Source: Candidatus Liminaster caballi
GTDB taxonomy: Bacteria; Bacteroidota; Bacteroidia; Bacteroidales; UBA3663
Assembly: GCA_018065085.1 (NCBI GenBank)
Contig: JAGHUA010000001.1
Coordinates: forward strand, 23,912 to 87,911
Direction: 5' to 3'
Length of the DNA stretch: 64,000 nt
Of the stretch, positions 17,172 through 25,733 are shown in pieces. The notes beneath the pieces are model-generated. The model had not been told where the DNA came from. It made no database searches and saw only the letters and a program-made list of their open reading frames with translations. Made by a program: the position numbers and the translations under genes. Numbering within the stretch: the stretch's first letter is position 1; the number at the start of each line of letters is the position of its first letter.

Positions 17172-19412
17172 ATGAAAAAGACCTTATTCTTCGTGGCTGC
17201 CGCGCTGTCGTCAGTTGTGGCAATAGCCGAAAAAGTGGAGCTTTCCACTCAGCACACATCGCTTGTGCTCGAACTCAATGCTAACCGTCATCCTGAGTTC
17301 CGCTACTATGGATCCAAGCTGTCTGCCACCGACCTCAAGTCGCTCGACTGGAATGGCGATGACAACTGGAGCCACCTCAACGTCTATCCGGCATACGGTG
17401 CCAACGTCATGCAGAATGAGGCCTGTCTTGCCATCCGTCATGCCGATGGCAATCTCTCGACCGATATGCTTGTCCAGTCTTTTGACGTGACCAGCGTCTC
17501 TGACAAGGCTCCTAACGGCGCCGACCGTCACGGCAAGCTTCTCACCGTTGCCCTTGCCGACAACGTATATCCTGTCAGCGCCAAGCTCTTTTATCTTGCC
17601 TACGATGACGTCGATATCATCGAGTGCTGGACCGAGATTACCAATCAGGACACCAAGAAGAAGAACAATGTCATTACCCTCACACAGTTCTATAATCCTA
17701 TTCTCCCCATCCATCGCGATAACGTGTGGGTGTCACACTGCCACGGTTCGTGGGCTTCCGAGGGTCAGCTGACTGAGGAACCGCTCAACAATGGACAGCT
17801 CATCATCAAGAACAAGGACGGTATGCGCAATGCCACCAGCGACCGCAACGACGTTCTCTTCTCGCTCGATGGCCGTCCGCAGGAAGGTCATGGCGCCTGC
17901 ATCGGTGCCTCGCTCTGCTATTCGGGCAACTACCGTGTCAGCATCGACACCGACGAGAGCGACTACCACTACTACATGTCGGGCATCAATCCTGACAACA
18001 GCGAATATCATCTTAAGAAGGGCGAGACATTCACCACTCCACACACAGCCCTCACCTTCACCGAGAACGGCACCAACGGCGTGAGCCAGAGTTTCCATCG
18101 TTGGGCTCGCAAGTATCAGCTCCGTCATGCCGACCAGGAACGCATGATCCTGCTCAACTCATGGGAGGGTGTCTATTTCGACATCAACCAGCAGGGCATG
18201 GATCAGATGATGCACGACATCGCATCGATGGGCGGCGAACTCTTCGTGATGGACGATGGCTGGTTTGGCGACAAGTATCCGCGTGCCGTCGATAACTCTT
18301 CGCTTGGCGACTGGGTTGTCGATACACGCAAGCTTCCCGATGGCATCGAAGGCCTGTTGCGCGACGCTAAGAAGAACGGCGTTAAGTTCGGCATCTGGAT
18401 CGAACCTGAGATGGCCAACACCGTCAGCGAGCTCTATGAAGCTCATCCCGATTGGATTGTCAAGGCTCCGCAGCGCGACCCTGTGCTTGGCCGTGGCGGC
18501 ACACAGGTGGTGCTCGATCTCTCCAACCCTGCCGTTCAGGATTTTGTGTTCAGCATCACCGACAATCTCCTCTCCAAGTACCCTGAGATTGCCTATATCA
18601 AGTGGGATGCCAATGCTCCGCTTATGAACCACGGCTCGCAGTATCTGCCGATGGCCGATCAGTCGCATCTCTTCATAGCCATCCACGAGGGCATCATCAA
18701 GGTTTGCCAGCGCATACGCGAGAAGTATCCTGACGTCGTTATTCAGGCTTGTGCCTCGGGTGGCGGTCGCGTCAACTACGGTCTCCTGCCTTATTTCGAC
18801 GAGTTCTGGGTAAGCGACAACACCGACGGACTCCAGCGCATACGTATGCAGTGGGGCACATCGTATTTCTATCCTGCCATCGCCATGGCGTCACACATCT
18901 CGGCTGTGCCAAACCACGCTGTCTTCCGCACCACATCGCTCAAGTACCGCTGCGACGTGGCTATGTCGGGTCGTCTCGGCATGGAGATCCAGCCAAAGAA
19001 CATGACCGATGCCGAGAAGGCTCTCTGCCGTCAGGCCATCAGCGACTATAAGAAGGTGCGCCCTGTCATCCAGTTTGGCGACCTCTATCGACTGCACTCG
19101 CCATACGCCGGCGACGATCTGGCTTCGCTCATGTATGTCAGCGAGGACAAGAAGCAGGCCGTCTTCTTCTGGTACAAGCTCGAGACCTATAAGAACCAGC
19201 ACCTCCCTATCGTCAAGATGCAGGGTCTTGATCCCGACCGCGTATATACCGTATGCGAACTCAACCGCATCGACAATAAGCCACTCGACTGCGAGGGCAA
19301 GCAATATACCGGCGCCTATCTCATGCAGCACGGCCTTGAGATGCCATATCGCCACATCGTTGAATACAACCAGCAGAACGACTGGTCAAGCCGAGTAATC
19401 TGGCTGAAATAA
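17172..19412 (+). CDS. GH36 alpha-galactosidase, exported
   Basis: The 746-residue enzyme has a signal peptide (about 1-20, cleavage before EKVEL), so it is likely periplasmic. An N-terminal beta-supersandwich precedes a TIM barrel from about residue 320 (LLNSWEGVYFD, FVMDDGWFG). The nucleophile lies in IKWDAN (Asp479) and the acid/base in VSDNTDG (Asp549), matching the two catalytic Asp residues of bacterial GH36 enzymes. A C-terminal beta domain follows. It would remove alpha-1,6-galactose side chains from galactomannan fragments. It lies 27 bases after manA and 28 before the next exported enzyme. Confidence 0.94.
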   Translation: MKKTLFFVAAALSSVVAIAEKVELSTQHTSLVLELNANRHPEFRYYGSKLSATDLKSLDWNGDDNWSHLNVYPAYGANVMQNEACLAIRHADGNLSTDMLVQSFDVTSVSDKAPNGADRHGKLLTVALADNVYPVSAKLFYLAYDDVDIIECWTEITNQDTKKKNNVITLTQFYNPILPIHRDNVWVSHCHGSWASEGQLTEEPLNNGQLIIKNKDGMRNATSDRNDVLFSLDGRPQEGHGACIGASLCYSGNYRVSIDTDESDYHYYMSGINPDNSEYHLKKGETFTTPHTALTFTENGTNGVSQSFHRWARKYQLRHADQERMILLNSWEGVYFDINQQGMDQMMHDIASMGGELFVMDDGWFGDKYPRAVDNSSLGDWVVDTRKLPDGIEGLLRDAKKNGVKFGIWIEPEMANTVSELYEAHPDWIVKAPQRDPVLGRGGTQVVLDLSNPAVQDFVFSITDNLLSKYPEIAYIKWDANAPLMNHGSQYLPMADQSHLFIAIHEGIIKVCQRIREKYPDVVIQACASGGGRVNYGLLPYFDEFWVSDNTDGLQRIRMQWGTSYFYPAIAMASHISAVPNHAVFRTTSLKYRCDVAMSGRLGMEIQPKNMTDAEKALCRQAISDYKKVRPVIQFGDLYRLHSPYAGDDLASLMYVSEDKKQAVFFWYKLETYKNQHLPIVKMQGLDPDRVYTVCELNRIDNKPLDCEGKQYTGAYLMQHGLEMPYRHIVEYNQQNDWSSRVIWLK

Positions 19413-19440
19413 ATAACAAACCTATCATTACCCAATCACC

Positions 19441-21318
19441 ATGCAACGCCTTATTCTGACCACACTCACCTTGCTTGCTGCCATCACACAGATGGTAGCA
19501 GGCGAATATGATGCCTTCAAGGTATCCATCTATACACGCGCCTACGAAGTCGAAAAGATGGCCGACGACCATTGGCTCGACTCTACGTGGCAGGTTATCT
19601 CGCAGCAGCTCACGGTCGATAAGATCTATCTCGAGACACACCGAGACCTTCTCATCGTGCCCGACGAGACACTTCAGAAGGCCAAGCGTTTCTTCCAGTC
19701 GAAAGGTCTGGAGGTCTGCGGCGGCATCACCTACACCATCTCCGAGCCTAATCTCTTCGAGACATTCTCATATTCCAATCCTGAGCATCGTCGCAAGGTG
19801 CAGGAGATTGCCGAACACACCGCACGCAACTTCGACGAGTTCATCCTCGACGATTTCTTCTTCACCAGCGCCAAATCTACGTTCGACATCGAGGCCAAGG
19901 GCAGCCGTTCGTGGACGGAATATCGTCTGCAGCTCATGACCGAGGCTGGTCGCGAACTGGTGCTTGGTCCTGCACGCCGTGTCAATCCTAAGGTAAAGGT
20001 CATCATCAAGTACCCAAACTGGTATGACCATTTCCAGGGACTCGGCTTCAATCTCGAAAAGGGTCCATTCCTCTTCGACGGCATCTGGACAGGCACCGAA
20101 ACGCGCGACCCAGGTTCGGCACAGCATCTTCAGAACTATCTCAGCTATAACATCATCCGTTATTTCAACAATCTCCGTCCGGGTTATAACGGAGGCGGTT
20201 GGGTCGATTGCGGAGGCATTCAGATGAGCATGGATCGCTATGCCGAGCAGCTCCATCTCACGGCTCTCGCCAAGGCTCCTGAGGTTGCACTCTTTGCCTA
20301 CAATCAGTTGCTCGATGTTCCTCTTGCCGACTCTCAGCGAGCCGCATGGCAGAACCGCAAGGATGTCAGCTGGCGTTTCGACGAGATGAAGAAGCCTGTC
20401 GTTCAGCCTGATGGCAGCAAGGTCAAGCCTACCACCATGGCTCGCATTGCCGATGTCGTTCTCCATCAGTCCGACGCACTTGTCCGTCAGCTCGGCAACC
20501 CTGTCGGCATCAAGTCATACAAGCGTTTCCACTCGCGCGGCGAGGCATTCCTCCAGAACTATCTCGGCATGGTTGGCCTGCCGATGGATATGCATCAGTC
20601 CTATCCTACCGACCAGCGCGTAGTGTTGCTCACAGCCCAGGCTGCCGGCGATCCCGATCTCGTCGAGCTCATCCGCCGTCAGCTTCTCAGCGGTCGCGAT
20701 GTGGTCATCACCACCGGGTTGCTTGCCCTTGAGCAGGACAGACTCGCCGACATTGCCGAACTGCAGATCGACAACAGCAAGGCATTGGTCAATGACTTCG
20801 GTCACTATGGTCAGAGCACACGCGACATTCTCATTCCGCAGCTCCATTACTATACCAACGATTCGTGGGAGATAGTCAGCGCCGGTCGTCCGCTCAACGG
20901 TGGCGTGTCAGGCTATCCTATCCTCCATCGTGCGCTCTATGGCGGTGGCAATCTCTATGTGCTCACCATCCCTGACGATTTCGGACAGCTCTATGACTAT
21001 CCGCAGGCAGCGCTCCGTCCTATCCGCCGCATCCTGAGTCAGGATCTCCCTGCCTATCTCGACGCTCCGTCCAAGGTGTCGCTCTTCCTCTATGACAATC
21101 GCACTCTTGTGGTCGAGAATTTCAACGACGAGCCTGTCACCGTTTCTATTGTCATGGGCGAGCAATACACTGAACTCCACGATCTTCTCTCTTCCGAGAC
21201 CCTTCGTGGCGCTGCCGAACAGCAGGCTCCGTCACGCTTCTTCCGCAACGGTCTTCCTAAGGAGAATCTCTTCACGCTCACACTCCCACCTCACAGCTAT
21301 CGCGGCTTCAAGTATTGA
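19441..21318 (+). CDS. predicted exported glycoside hydrolase of unrecognised family (GH42-like layout)
   Basis: The 625-residue protein has a signal peptide (cleavage near VAG-EYD) and closes the mannan operon. The first part, to about residue 330, looks like a TIM barrel. FDEFILDDFFF carries an acidic pair (Asp137-Asp138), KVIIKYPNWYDHF follows, and then DGIWTGTETRDP with Glu220. A middle domain of about 370-500 (VVLLTAQAAG, LLSGRDVVITTGLLA, GGGNLYVLTIPDDFG) resembles the amidotransferase-like domain of GH42 and related clan members. A C-terminal beta domain ends the protein. This order suggests a glycosidase acting on mannan fragments, perhaps an exo-mannosidase. Family assignment is not possible by eye; Asp137/138 and Glu220 are only candidate catalytic residues. 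Confidence 0.6.
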   Translation: MQRLILTTLTLLAAITQMVAGEYDAFKVSIYTRAYEVEKMADDHWLDSTWQVISQQLTVDKIYLETHRDLLIVPDETLQKAKRFFQSKGLEVCGGITYTISEPNLFETFSYSNPEHRRKVQEIAEHTARNFDEFILDDFFFTSAKSTFDIEAKGSRSWTEYRLQLMTEAGRELVLGPARRVNPKVKVIIKYPNWYDHFQGLGFNLEKGPFLFDGIWTGTETRDPGSAQHLQNYLSYNIIRYFNNLRPGYNGGGWVDCGGIQMSMDRYAEQLHLTALAKAPEVALFAYNQLLDVPLADSQRAAWQNRKDVSWRFDEMKKPVVQPDGSKVKPTTMARIADVVLHQSDALVRQLGNPVGIKSYKRFHSRGEAFLQNYLGMVGLPMDMHQSYPTDQRVVLLTAQAAGDPDLVELIRRQLLSGRDVVITTGLLALEQDRLADIAELQIDNSKALVNDFGHYGQSTRDILIPQLHYYTNDSWEIVSAGRPLNGGVSGYPILHRALYGGGNLYVLTIPDDFGQLYDYPQAALRPIRRILSQDLPAYLDAPSKVSLFLYDNRTLVVENFNDEPVTVSIVMGEQYTELHDLLSSETLRGAAEQQAPSRFFRNGLPKENLFTLTLPPHSYRGFKY

Positions 21319-21386
21319 TCCGCATCAGTTCGTTGTCTTCTTATCGCTCGTGAAGTCCATGAAATGCTATCTCGGCGTTATCTTTT

Positions 21387-21502
21387 AGAAAAAATGTGAT
21401 TCCGACCCAGCATATTTTCGGAAAAAATGTATTTTTGGCTTGCCTATTTGTCGGAATAAATGTATTTTTGCAGCATGTTTTTAACGGAATAAATGTAGTT
21501 TA
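21387..21502 (+). repeat. four direct repeats with 33-bp period upstream of the AAA ATPase
   Basis: Copies of CGGAAWAAATGTA begin at 21387 (diverged), 21419, 21452 and 21485, spaced 32, 33 and 33 bases. Two are extended to CGGAAWAAATGTATTTTTG. The last ends two bases before the ATPase start codon, so the repeats cover its promoter and leader. The spacing of about three helical turns puts the copies on one face of DNA, as for operator or iteron sites. The TATTTTTG inside copies two and three also resembles the -7 promoter element. Confidence 0.85.
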
Positions 21503-21504
21503 CC

Positions 21505-22860
21505 ATGCTAAGGAGGAAAATTGAAACGAAAATTGAAGATTATCTAACGTCTGATTCAAACAAGATACTTGTTGTTGATGGCGCCCGACAGATAGGTAAG
21601 TCATTCATAATCCGACATGTCGGTCAGAAACTGTTTGCCAACTATATTGAAATCAATATGGAGAAGGACAAGCAGCGTGACCGTCTGTTTGCCGATGCCA
21701 ACTCTGTCGAATCATTCTATCTGGCTTTGAGTGCCATAGCAGGTGATAAAATGCATGAACGTGAGAACACGCTCATATTCATTGACGAGATTCAAGCCTA
21801 TGACCATTTGATGACACTCGTTAAATTCCTGAAGGAAGACAACAGATACACTTACATAGCCAGCGGTTCGCTTCTTGGCGTCACTCTTAAGAAAACCCAA
21901 TCAATTCCCGTTGGCAGTCTTTCTGTCCTCCACATGTACCCACTCGACTTCGAGGAGTTTCTTTGGGCAAACGGCGTTGGCGAAATGGTAATTGACGAAA
22001 TGAGACGCAGCTTCGAGTCTCGCTCATCGTTGCCCAATGCCTTGCATCAGGTTATAATGGGTCATTTCAGGCGCTATCTTCTGGTGGGCGGACTGCCAGA
22101 TGCCGTAAATACTTATCTCGCAGATCATAATATCGTCAAGGTTCGTGAGGTACAGACCAATATATACTCGCTCTACATCGACGATGCGGCAAAGTACGAG
22201 CAAGAGTCTTTGCGCAAGTTGAAAATTCAACGCATCTATCAGATGGTGCCATCCAATATGGAGAGCCGGAAGAAACGCATTGTGGTCAAAGACATCGAGT
22301 ATAAAACAGGCAAGCGCACATCTGATTATCAAAACGAATTCGACTATCTTATCTCTGCTGGTGTCGTCCTTGATGTCAATGCCATCAGCAAACCGTCATA
22401 TCCATTGGTTCAGAATGCTGGCAAGAATTTATTGAAGCTCTATATCAACGATATCGGTATGTTAACCAACATACTCTATCGCAATAACATCAAACCAATT
22501 CTCGAAGACATCGCCAGCATCAACCTCGGGGCTGTTTACGAGACGCTTGTGGCTCAGGAACTAAAGGCTCATGGTTACAGCTTATTTTATTATGACAACA
22601 AGAAGAATGGAGAGGTTGATTTTCTGATTGATGACTCAGACAATCTCACTACCCTGCCTCTTGAGATCAAGTCAGGCAAGGACTATACCGTTCACAGCGC
22701 GCTTTCCCATTTTGTCGATACATCCGAATATAATATCCATCAGGCATTTGTCCTTTCCAATGAGTCAAGAATCTTCATTGACCAAAAGACCATCTATATG
22801 CCTATATATAATATTATGTTCTTCGATGCCAACCGGCAACCAGATCAGCTATATTTCTAA
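21505..22860 (+). CDS. AAA ATPase with C-terminal DUF4143 domain
   Basis: The 451-residue cytoplasmic protein belongs to the widespread Bacteroidota 'ATP-binding protein' group (AAA_14 plus DUF4143). The Walker A motif is GARQIGKS (about residues 30-37) and Walker B is LIFIDEIQ. A helical region and the DUF4143 domain follow, with EVDFLIDD and PLEIKSGKDY, which resembles a PD-(D/E)XK nuclease core. The role of this family is not established; nucleic-acid or defence functions have been suggested. It stands alone behind the 33-bp-period repeats, and its base composition is more AT-rich than the mannan operon, so independent acquisition is plausible. Confidence 0.88.
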   Translation: MLRRKIETKIEDYLTSDSNKILVVDGARQIGKSFIIRHVGQKLFANYIEINMEKDKQRDRLFADANSVESFYLALSAIAGDKMHERENTLIFIDEIQAYDHLMTLVKFLKEDNRYTYIASGSLLGVTLKKTQSIPVGSLSVLHMYPLDFEEFLWANGVGEMVIDEMRRSFESRSSLPNALHQVIMGHFRRYLLVGGLPDAVNTYLADHNIVKVREVQTNIYSLYIDDAAKYEQESLRKLKIQRIYQMVPSNMESRKKRIVVKDIEYKTGKRTSDYQNEFDYLISAGVVLDVNAISKPSYPLVQNAGKNLLKLYINDIGMLTNILYRNNIKPILEDIASINLGAVYETLVAQELKAHGYSLFYYDNKKNGEVDFLIDDSDNLTTLPLEIKSGKDYTVHSALSHFVDTSEYNIHQAFVLSNESRIFIDQKTIYMPIYNIMFFDANRQPDQLYF

Positions 22861-22964
22861 CTCTTTTGCACCAGAGTTTTTGCAAAAAAACGCATATTAT
22901 CGGCATTTATTACAAGATTATGAAGAAAATAGGGCGATAATGAGCAAGATATCAATATAATCAC

Positions 22965-22972
22965 TATCTTTG
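22965..22972 (+). promoter_or_regulatory. -7 promoter element for the secreted Fn3 protein/peptide pair
   Basis: TATCTTTG followed by CATCGC matches the Bacteroidota -7 element. It lies 105 bases before the start of the 624-aa secreted protein, giving a leader of roughly 90 nt. No good -33 TTTG box is at the expected distance. Confidence 0.6.
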
Positions 22973-23077
22973 CATCGCAATTATCATTGCATCTCCGTTC
23001 ATTGACTTAGATTTATACTATTATACATTACTGACTATACTTATACAATTTATACATTTACTTTAATTATTATTCTT

Positions 23078-24952
23078 ATGAAAAAACTATTTACGAAGCT
23101 TTTGCTACTCGTAGCGATGGTCGCTATGTGTGGCAATGCGTGGGCAGACTCAGTGACTATTACCCTCAAGGATTGTAATGGTGATTCTGACAGTTCTTCT
23201 AAAATCGCAAATGCCAACGCTACCATTGATGCACAAATGTATTCTGTTAGCACTAACAACTTTGTTAACACTATTGTGGCTGGAAATGCATATGTATTTC
23301 AAGCAAAAACCGACTGTGGCTGGAAATTCGGAAACTCATCAAATGCTGGTAAGATTACCATTAACTTAGCAAATGCAGTTGAAGTAGCATCTGTTAAGGT
23401 AACAGCGAAGAATGCTTCGTCGAAGGTTGCAGACCTTAAGATAGCTGGAGGTTCTGCTCAAGCGTTGACGAGTGTGTTTGCCGACTACACACAGGCCTAT
23501 CCAAGTGGAAATAGTACAAATTCTATCATAATTGAAACCGCTTTGCATACATCTGGCGATCGTAGAGCTTACATTACTTCAATTGTTATCACTACTGCTG
23601 ATAATGGTGGCGGCAACACTCCTTCCACCCCAACTGCTCTATCCGTTCCATCAAACCTCTCTTCTTCGAATGTCACCACAACAGGTGCTACTCTCTCTTG
23701 GAATGCGGTAAGCAATGCAAGCAGCTACACCGTGAAGATTGGCGAAACAGAATACACTGGTGTAAATACAAACTCTTATTCTGCAACAGGCTTAACCGCT
23801 GGCACTCAATACACATGGACCGTTAAGGCCGTAGGTGATGGCATTAACTATTCTACAAGTGCATATGCTGCCAACGCTAATTTCACCACCGAAGCAGATC
23901 AAGGCGGCGGTGCAGGAAATACAATCACCATTTGGTCTGAAGATTTCTCAAAAGTCGCCTTTTCTGGCACAAGTGTCACACAAACCGATCTCAGCAAGAT
24001 CACATCTGCAACTTTTGTGCAAAGAGTAAAAGGAAATACAGATGCAACTATTTATAAGAATGACAATAATGCCGGTGGAACAGCTCCAGAATTTTTCATT
24101 TCAAAGCGAGCTGGATCAGGTTCCTCTATAACGGCAACCGAGATTGATATTACTGTAAATCTGGACGGTTGTTTTGGAGATTTAACTCTAACATTTAAAT
24201 CAACTATTGCAAATGGTGCGACTGCCGTATTTGTAAAAACTGAAGATGCTGGTGTAACATATAGGCAGGGTGATAATGCAAAAGAATGGATTTTTACCGT
24301 GCCAGAAGGAAAAAGCACATTAACTTTCACAATTGTAAATAACAGTTCATCAAACCAAAGATTTGACGATTTCTTGCTTACAGGTACCCAAAAGTCTATT
24401 TCTTCTTCTGAAAACCTTCAGGGCTACAAGACTTATTTCAATGCTGAAACTAATATGGAAGTAGATGCAAATACTACTATCTATAAGGTTTCCTCTACTT
24501 CTGACGACGCTGTAACGTTGTCTTCTGTTTCGGCTGATAAGATTATTCCTGCTGGTACTCCTGTTATATTGAAGGCATCTACTACATCGAATTACAAGAT
24601 CACATTGACAACAACAGAAACAGTTTCAAGCAATGATTTTGATGGAAACCAGTTGCGTGTCGCTGATGGCGGCGAGACTAGCAAATGGATTCTTGCATAT
24701 ACCACAGCTAGGGGTCTTGGCTTCTATAACTACACTTCTGCACTCGATGCAGGCGACATTTATGTAGAAGCTCCATCAAATAGTGCTTCAACAATGCGCA
24801 TAGTAATCGAAGATGGAGAGGAAGGAAATCAGACTGCTATTGAGAACATCAACGCCAATAACAACAATGTTGTGAAATACGACTTGCAGGGTCGCCGCAC
24901 TAATGCAAAGGGTCTCTTAATTGAGAACGGCAAAGTTGTACTGGTAAAGTAA
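23078..24952 (+). CDS. large secreted protein with Fn3 domain and C-terminal surface-sorting-like tail
   Basis: The 624-residue protein has a signal peptide (MKKLFTKLLLL through GNAWA). A beta-rich N-terminal domain is followed by a fibronectin type III domain at about 190-275 (LSVPSNLSSSNVTTTGATLSWNAV is its start) and a further beta-sandwich. The last 35 residues (VVKYDLQGRRT, KGLLIENGKVVLVK) match the short tail seen on three other proteins in this window. That tail resembles C-terminal sorting or surface-attachment domains of Bacteroidota (type IX-like). The signal peptide and tail imply export to the cell surface. A 56-aa gene follows after 26 bases on the same strand, before a terminator, so the two form a small operon. 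Function is unknown. Confidence 0.85.
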   Translation: MKKLFTKLLLLVAMVAMCGNAWADSVTITLKDCNGDSDSSSKIANANATIDAQMYSVSTNNFVNTIVAGNAYVFQAKTDCGWKFGNSSNAGKITINLANAVEVASVKVTAKNASSKVADLKIAGGSAQALTSVFADYTQAYPSGNSTNSIIIETALHTSGDRRAYITSIVITTADNGGGNTPSTPTALSVPSNLSSSNVTTTGATLSWNAVSNASSYTVKIGETEYTGVNTNSYSATGLTAGTQYTWTVKAVGDGINYSTSAYAANANFTTEADQGGGAGNTITIWSEDFSKVAFSGTSVTQTDLSKITSATFVQRVKGNTDATIYKNDNNAGGTAPEFFISKRAGSGSSITATEIDITVNLDGCFGDLTLTFKSTIANGATAVFVKTEDAGVTYRQGDNAKEWIFTVPEGKSTLTFTIVNNSSSNQRFDDFLLTGTQKSISSSENLQGYKTYFNAETNMEVDANTTIYKVSSTSDDAVTLSSVSADKIIPAGTPVILKASTTSNYKITLTTTETVSSNDFDGNQLRVADGGETSKWILAYTTARGLGFYNYTSALDAGDIYVEAPSNSASTMRIVIEDGEEGNQTAIENINANNNNVVKYDLQGRRTNAKGLLIENGKVVLVK

Positions 24953-24978
24953 TTTATTCAATCTAAAAACGTAAGAAA

Positions 24979-25149
24979 ATGAAAAAGTTATATATTGCCC
25001 CTAATGCAAAAATAGTTGAGATTGAAACTGAGTCAATCATCGCCGATTCTCAGTTGGGTAGCAAAGGAGATGCCAATGGTAACGAAGAAGGTTTCACTAA
25101 AGCTGCCGGTGGCTACCGTTCAAACCTCTGGGGTGACGACGAGGATTAA
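24979..25149 (+). CDS. 56-aa peptide, partner of the upstream secreted protein (GGYRSNLWGDDED family)
   Basis: This short gene encodes 56 residues. It has a leader-like start (MKKLYIAPNAKIVEIETES), an IIADS segment, a Gly/Asn/Glu-rich middle, and the C-terminus GGYRSNLWGDDED. A second gene of exactly 56 aa at 60083-60253 has the same start pattern and the identical last 13 residues, and also sits about 25 bases downstream of a large tailed secreted protein. The conservation at both ends with a variable middle shows it is a real gene family. There is no signal peptide; the peptide may remain in the cytoplasm or be processed. Role is unknown. A terminator follows 31 bases after the stop. Confidence 0.85.
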   Translation: MKKLYIAPNAKIVEIETESIIADSQLGSKGDANGNEEGFTKAAGGYRSNLWGDDED

Positions 25150-25180
25150 TCCCTGACTGATCACAAATCTATGATAGTTA

Positions 25181-25215
25181 CAGCACCTATTTGCGGATAG
25201 GTGCTGTATTTTTTG
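25181..25215 (+). terminator. intrinsic terminator after the 56-aa peptide gene
   Basis: The perfect arms CAGCACCTAT (25181-25190) and ATAGGTGCTG (25197-25206), with loop TTGCGG, are followed by TATTTTTTG. It ends the secreted-protein/peptide transcript. Confidence 0.92.
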
Positions 25216-25228
25216 TATTGTTACTACA

Positions 25229-25290
25229 ATGTAAGCATCCGAGAAAGTACATGTAGTTCAATATACGGTAAAAGATGTAAGCATCCGAAA
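25229..25290 (+). repeat. short direct repeat (ATGTAAGCATCCGA, two copies)
   Basis: ATGTAAGCATCCGA occurs at 25229-25242 and again at 25275-25288, 46 bases apart, just after the terminator of the peptide gene. No gene is present here; this may be a diverged start of the repeat-rich intergenic block. Confidence 0.7.
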
Positions 25291-25382
25291 TGCAGCAGTG
25301 ACTAATGCCTAAGAATTAGAATGCCCATCAAAAGACTTTGAATACATACCCAAAGATTGTGCATGCTTTCGAAAAATCGGTT

Positions 25383-25615
25383 CTGGTCACTCAAGTGCGC
25401 CGTGGAGTGACCAGAAACTTTTTTCAGTCACTCAAGTGCGCCGTGAGTGACTACGAAACTTTTTCAGTCACCCGAGTGCGCCGTAGAGTGACTACGAAAC
25501 TTTTTCAGTCACCCAAGTGCGCCGTGGAGTGACTCGGAGAAAATTCTAGTCACTCAAGCGCGCCGTGGAGTGACTCGGAGAAAATTTTGGTCACTCAAGC
25601 GCGCCGTGGAGTGAC
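25383..25615 (+). repeat. six palindromic repeats with 41-bp period
   Basis: Six units each contain GTCACTC (or GTCACCC), an 11-12-base loop with the constant core AAGYGCGCCGT, and GAGTGAC. The left arms start at 25386, 25427, 25467, 25508, 25549 and 25590 (steps 41, 40, 41, 41, 41). In the first unit the dyad extends to CTGGTCACTC/GAGTGACCAG. Linkers are TACGAAACTTTTTCA after the second and third units and TCGGAGAAAATT-type after later ones. The array lies between the convergent 3' ends of the peptide operon and fba. It is not a CRISPR array because there are no unique spacers. Confidence 0.95.
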
Positions 25616-25680
25616 TCGTGCTTGTTTTATGCTAAGGGGACAGGTGTGTCAGATGGTGAAACGTTGTAACCGACACACAT

Positions 25681-25712
25681 AAAAAAGCACGACCCGCAGA
25701 GAGCCGTGCTTA
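25681..25712 (-). terminator. intrinsic terminator of fba
   Basis: On the minus strand, AAGCACG (25705-25711) pairs with CGTGCTT (25685-25691), followed by a run of T residues at the 25681-25686 end. It lies 23 bases after the aldolase stop codon. Confidence 0.88.
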
Positions 25713-25733
25713 AATATGATTGTCAGTGACTGA

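Noticed and set aside
25338..25532. 64-residue frame across the 41-bp array
   Set aside because: It is composed mainly of the repeat units and has no independent support.
25383..25615. CRISPR array
   Set aside because: The linkers between palindromes are themselves repeated, not unique spacers, and no cas genes are near. The same applies to 59639-59989.
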